NCBI GenBank assembly: GCA_030619615.1
Contig: JAUXBC010000042.1
Span: 1-6,746 of the forward strand
Source: Dehalococcoidia bacterium
GTDB taxonomy: Bacteria > Chloroflexota > Dehalococcoidia > E44-bin15
DNA: 6,746 bases
Reading direction: 5' to 3'
Under the pieces are notes generated by a model that saw nothing but the letters and a program-made list of their open reading frames with translations, was not told where the DNA came from and ran no database searches. The stretch's first letter is position 1, and the number at the start of each line of letters is the position of its first letter. The translations under genes and the position numbers were made by a program. Of the stretch, positions 5,124 to 6,746 are shown in pieces.

Positions 5124-5148
5124 ATGGTTGTGAGAGAAGGAGTTCAAA

Positions 5149-5646
5149 ATGGAGGGTCTTGGCATTAGTTGGCAGGGCCTGCTTGGGCAGATCATAAATT
5201 TCGTCCTCCTTTTCGCCCTCCTTTACTTCATTGCCTATAAGCCCATTCGGAGGATGCTCGATGAGCGCTCCCACAGGATCAAGCTGAGCATGGATCAAGC
5301 GGAGCAGATCAAACAGCAGATGGCTGAGACGGAGGAGCGGGTCAGAGAGCAGCTGGAGGCTGCCCGCAGGGAGGGGCAGACTGTAATGGCTCAAGCGGGG
5401 CAGATGGGGGAGCGGGTTAAGGAGGAGGCGCGCCTGGAGGCTCGTCGAGAGGCAGAATCGATCATGGCAAGGGGTCGTGTTGAGATCGATAGGGAGAGGG
5501 ATGAGGCTATCGAGGATTTACGCCGCCAGTTTGTTGAGCTGGCGATACTGGCCGCGGAGAAGGTGATCAACGAGACCCTGGATAAAGAGAGGCATCGAAG
5601 GCTTATCGACGAGGTTCTTGAGGAGGGTCCCAAAGGGAAGGGATAA
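5149..5646 (+). CDS. atpF: ATP synthase Fo subunit b
   Basis: Subunit b is the peripheral stalk that holds F1 against subunit a. The 165-residue protein starts at ATG 5149 with AAGGAG (5137-5142) 6 bases upstream. A single N-terminal membrane helix (about 10-30, INFVLLFALLYFIAY) is followed by the family-typical KPIRRMLDER (31-40) and then a long, highly charged helix (41-150) rich in Glu, Arg, Gln and Ala that should form the right-handed coiled-coil dimer. The C-terminal LAILAAEKVINETLDKERH (131-149) is the segment that contacts delta. Only one b gene lies in this window, so a homodimeric stalk is expected, unless a b' is encoded elsewhere. The atpH start follows after a 4-base gap. Confidence 0.97.
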   Translation: MEGLGISWQGLLGQIINFVLLFALLYFIAYKPIRRMLDERSHRIKLSMDQAEQIKQQMAETEERVREQLEAARREGQTVMAQAGQMGERVKEEARLEARREAESIMARGRVEIDRERDEAIEDLRRQFVELAILAAEKVINETLDKERHRRLIDEVLEEGPKGKG

Positions 5647-5650
5647 TAGG

Positions 5651-6184
5651 ATGGCGAGAGCTGCTTCTGCAAGAAGGCATGCCCAGGCTGCCTTTCAGAT
5701 CGCTTTGGAGCGGAATGAGCTGGAGGGATGGCGAGGGGACCTGGAGAGGATCGCCAAAGCCATAAAAGACCCCCTGCTTTACCCCTTGCTGGAGAGCCCC
5801 AAGATTCCCTTCAGCGAAAAGGCGAGGATCTTGAGCCAGCGACTGGAGGGGGTAACCCCGCTGGCAATGAACCTGGCTTACCTCCTGGTGGCCAAGGGAA
5901 GACTGAGGATTGTGGAGGACATAGTTATTGAGTACGAGCGCCTGGTCGATGATCATCGGGGCATTGCCCATGCCGAGGTGGCTACGGCAGTCCCCCTCGA
6001 TGAGGAGGAAAAGGATAAGGTGATTCACAGACTGGGCGACATAGTGGGCAAGGAGATCGTGCTCAGCGCAAGGGTTGACCCCTCCCTCATCGGTGGCCTT
6101 GTCGCCAGGGTTGGCGATAAGCTCATCGATGGAAGCACTAAGAGCAGGCTTCTCTCCCTGAGGGAGAGCCTGATCGGTAGATAA
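5651..6184 (+). CDS. atpH: ATP synthase F1 subunit delta (OSCP)
   Basis: Delta sits on top of the alpha3beta3 head and joins it to the b stalk. ATG 5651 gives 177 residues, normal for the family, with GGGA at 5640-5643 as ribosome site; the frame stays open to 5618, but that would overlap atpF and add a non-family N-terminus. The N-terminal helical domain (about 1-105) begins MARAASARRHAQAAFQIAL, with the Arg9-His10-Ala11 (usually RYA) at the family position. The C-terminal signature is DPSLIGGLVARVGDKLIDGS at 143-162, followed by a helix to the end. The 4-base gap from atpF and 16-base gap to atpA fit tight co-transcription. Confidence 0.96.
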   Translation: MARAASARRHAQAAFQIALERNELEGWRGDLERIAKAIKDPLLYPLLESPKIPFSEKARILSQRLEGVTPLAMNLAYLLVAKGRLRIVEDIVIEYERLVDDHRGIAHAEVATAVPLDEEEKDKVIHRLGDIVGKEIVLSARVDPSLIGGLVARVGDKLIDGSTKSRLLSLRESLIGR

Positions 6185-6200
6185 GCCGGAGGTGAATTAG

Positions 6201-6746
6201 ATGGCTCGTGGTGAAGACATCGCTTCTATCATCAGACAGCAAATCGAGCAGTTTGGCACTACGGTAACCATGGTGGATGTGGGCACTGTGGTCTCGGCGG
6301 GCGATGGCATTGCTCGCATTCACGGGCTGGCTGGGGCCAAGTATAACGAGTTACTTCAGTTTCCCAATGGCGTCATAGGTATCGCCCTTAACCTGGAGGA
6401 GGATAGCGTGGGCGCGGTGATCCTCGGTGACTACGCCGAGATCAAGGAGGGGGATGAGGTGCGCTGTACGGGAAGGATCGCCGAGGTCCCCGTAGGGGAT
6501 GCCCTTGTGGGCAGGGTGGTAGACCCCCTGGGGCAACCCCTCGACGGCAAGGGGTCGATAAGGTATGAAAAGACCCGCCCCGTAGAGCGAGTTGCCCCTA
6601 ATGTCGTGCTCCGCAAGTCTGTGGATACCCCGGTTCATACCGGGATCAAGGCTATCGACAGCATGATCCCCATCGGGCGGGGACAGCGGGAGCTGATCAT
6701 CGGCGATCGCTCCACCGGCAAGACCGCCATCGCCCTCGATACCATC
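6201..6746 (+). CDS. atpA: ATP synthase F1 subunit alpha, 3' end missing
   Basis: The regulatory nucleotide-binding subunit of the F1 head. Only the first 182 codons are in the window; the frame is open at the right edge. ATG 6201 has GGAGGTG (6188-6194) at 6 bases. The N-terminal beta-barrel shows GTVVSAGDGIARIHGLAGAK style family sequence (28-47), then NLEEDSVGAVILGDY (64-78), GRVVDPLGQPLDG (104-116), and the start of the nucleotide domain with GIKAIDSMIPIGRGQRELII (148-167). The Walker A loop is GDRSTGKT (168-175); the common form is GDRQTGKT, so Ser171 replaces Gln. Lys174 and Thr175 are intact. The usual order predicts atpG, atpD and atpC beyond the edge. Confidence 0.97.
   Translation, partial: MARGEDIASIIRQQIEQFGTTVTMVDVGTVVSAGDGIARIHGLAGAKYNELLQFPNGVIGIALNLEEDSVGAVILGDYAEIKEGDEVRCTGRIAEVPVGDALVGRVVDPLGQPLDGKGSIRYEKTRPVERVAPNVVLRKSVDTPVHTGIKAIDSMIPIGRGQRELIIGDRSTGKTAIALDTI

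Overview
The window looks like part of a bacterial chromosome, most likely from a Chloroflexota relative (Dehalococcoidia or a neighbouring class). That assignment is inferred by memory from several things: a type-2 OMP decarboxylase beside a DUF951 protein, a bifunctional-nuclease (BFN) family gene, a small conserved zinc-ribbon protein ending in a DVLDVHNFLRDFDGDF-type tail, and an F-type ATP synthase operon in the order atpZ/I-B-E-(small ORF)-F-H-A. GC content is moderate, roughly mid-50s by eye. I see no mobile element, CRISPR array, tRNA or rRNA.

Layout. On the minus strand at the left lie ybeY (912-1391) and, overlapping its 3' end, a radical SAM gene that runs off the left edge (1-928). 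Divergently, on the plus strand, come pyrF (1478-2296) and a DUF951 gene (2300-2485). The gap between ybeY and pyrF holds two back-to-back sigma-70-like promoters whose -35 boxes are only 6 bp apart. Each places its transcription start within a few bases of the start codon, so both mRNAs look nearly leaderless. A third promoter (2519-2547) precedes a two-gene unit: a BFN-domain protein (2580-3122) and an unknown 108-residue zinc-ribbon protein (3151-3477). A perfect-palindrome rho-independent terminator (3522-3550) closes that unit.

The right half is the 5' part of the F1Fo ATP synthase operon: atpZ/atpI-like (3585-3848), atpB (subunit a), atpE (subunit c), atpF (subunit b), atpH (delta), and atpA (alpha), which is cut by the right edge just after its Walker A motif. 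Subunit c has the carboxylate and lacks the Na+-ligand residues, so the enzyme is predicted to be H+-coupled.

The most notable item is a 33-codon gene (5022-5123) between atpE and atpF. It has a textbook ribosome binding site and encodes one hydrophobic helix with no basic residue. It is not a standard ATP synthase subunit that I recognise, and it may be an undescribed small membrane component or assembly factor. Other points are a YbeY whose third zinc ligand is Asp instead of His, and an unresolved start and promoter for the atp operon right behind the terminator.
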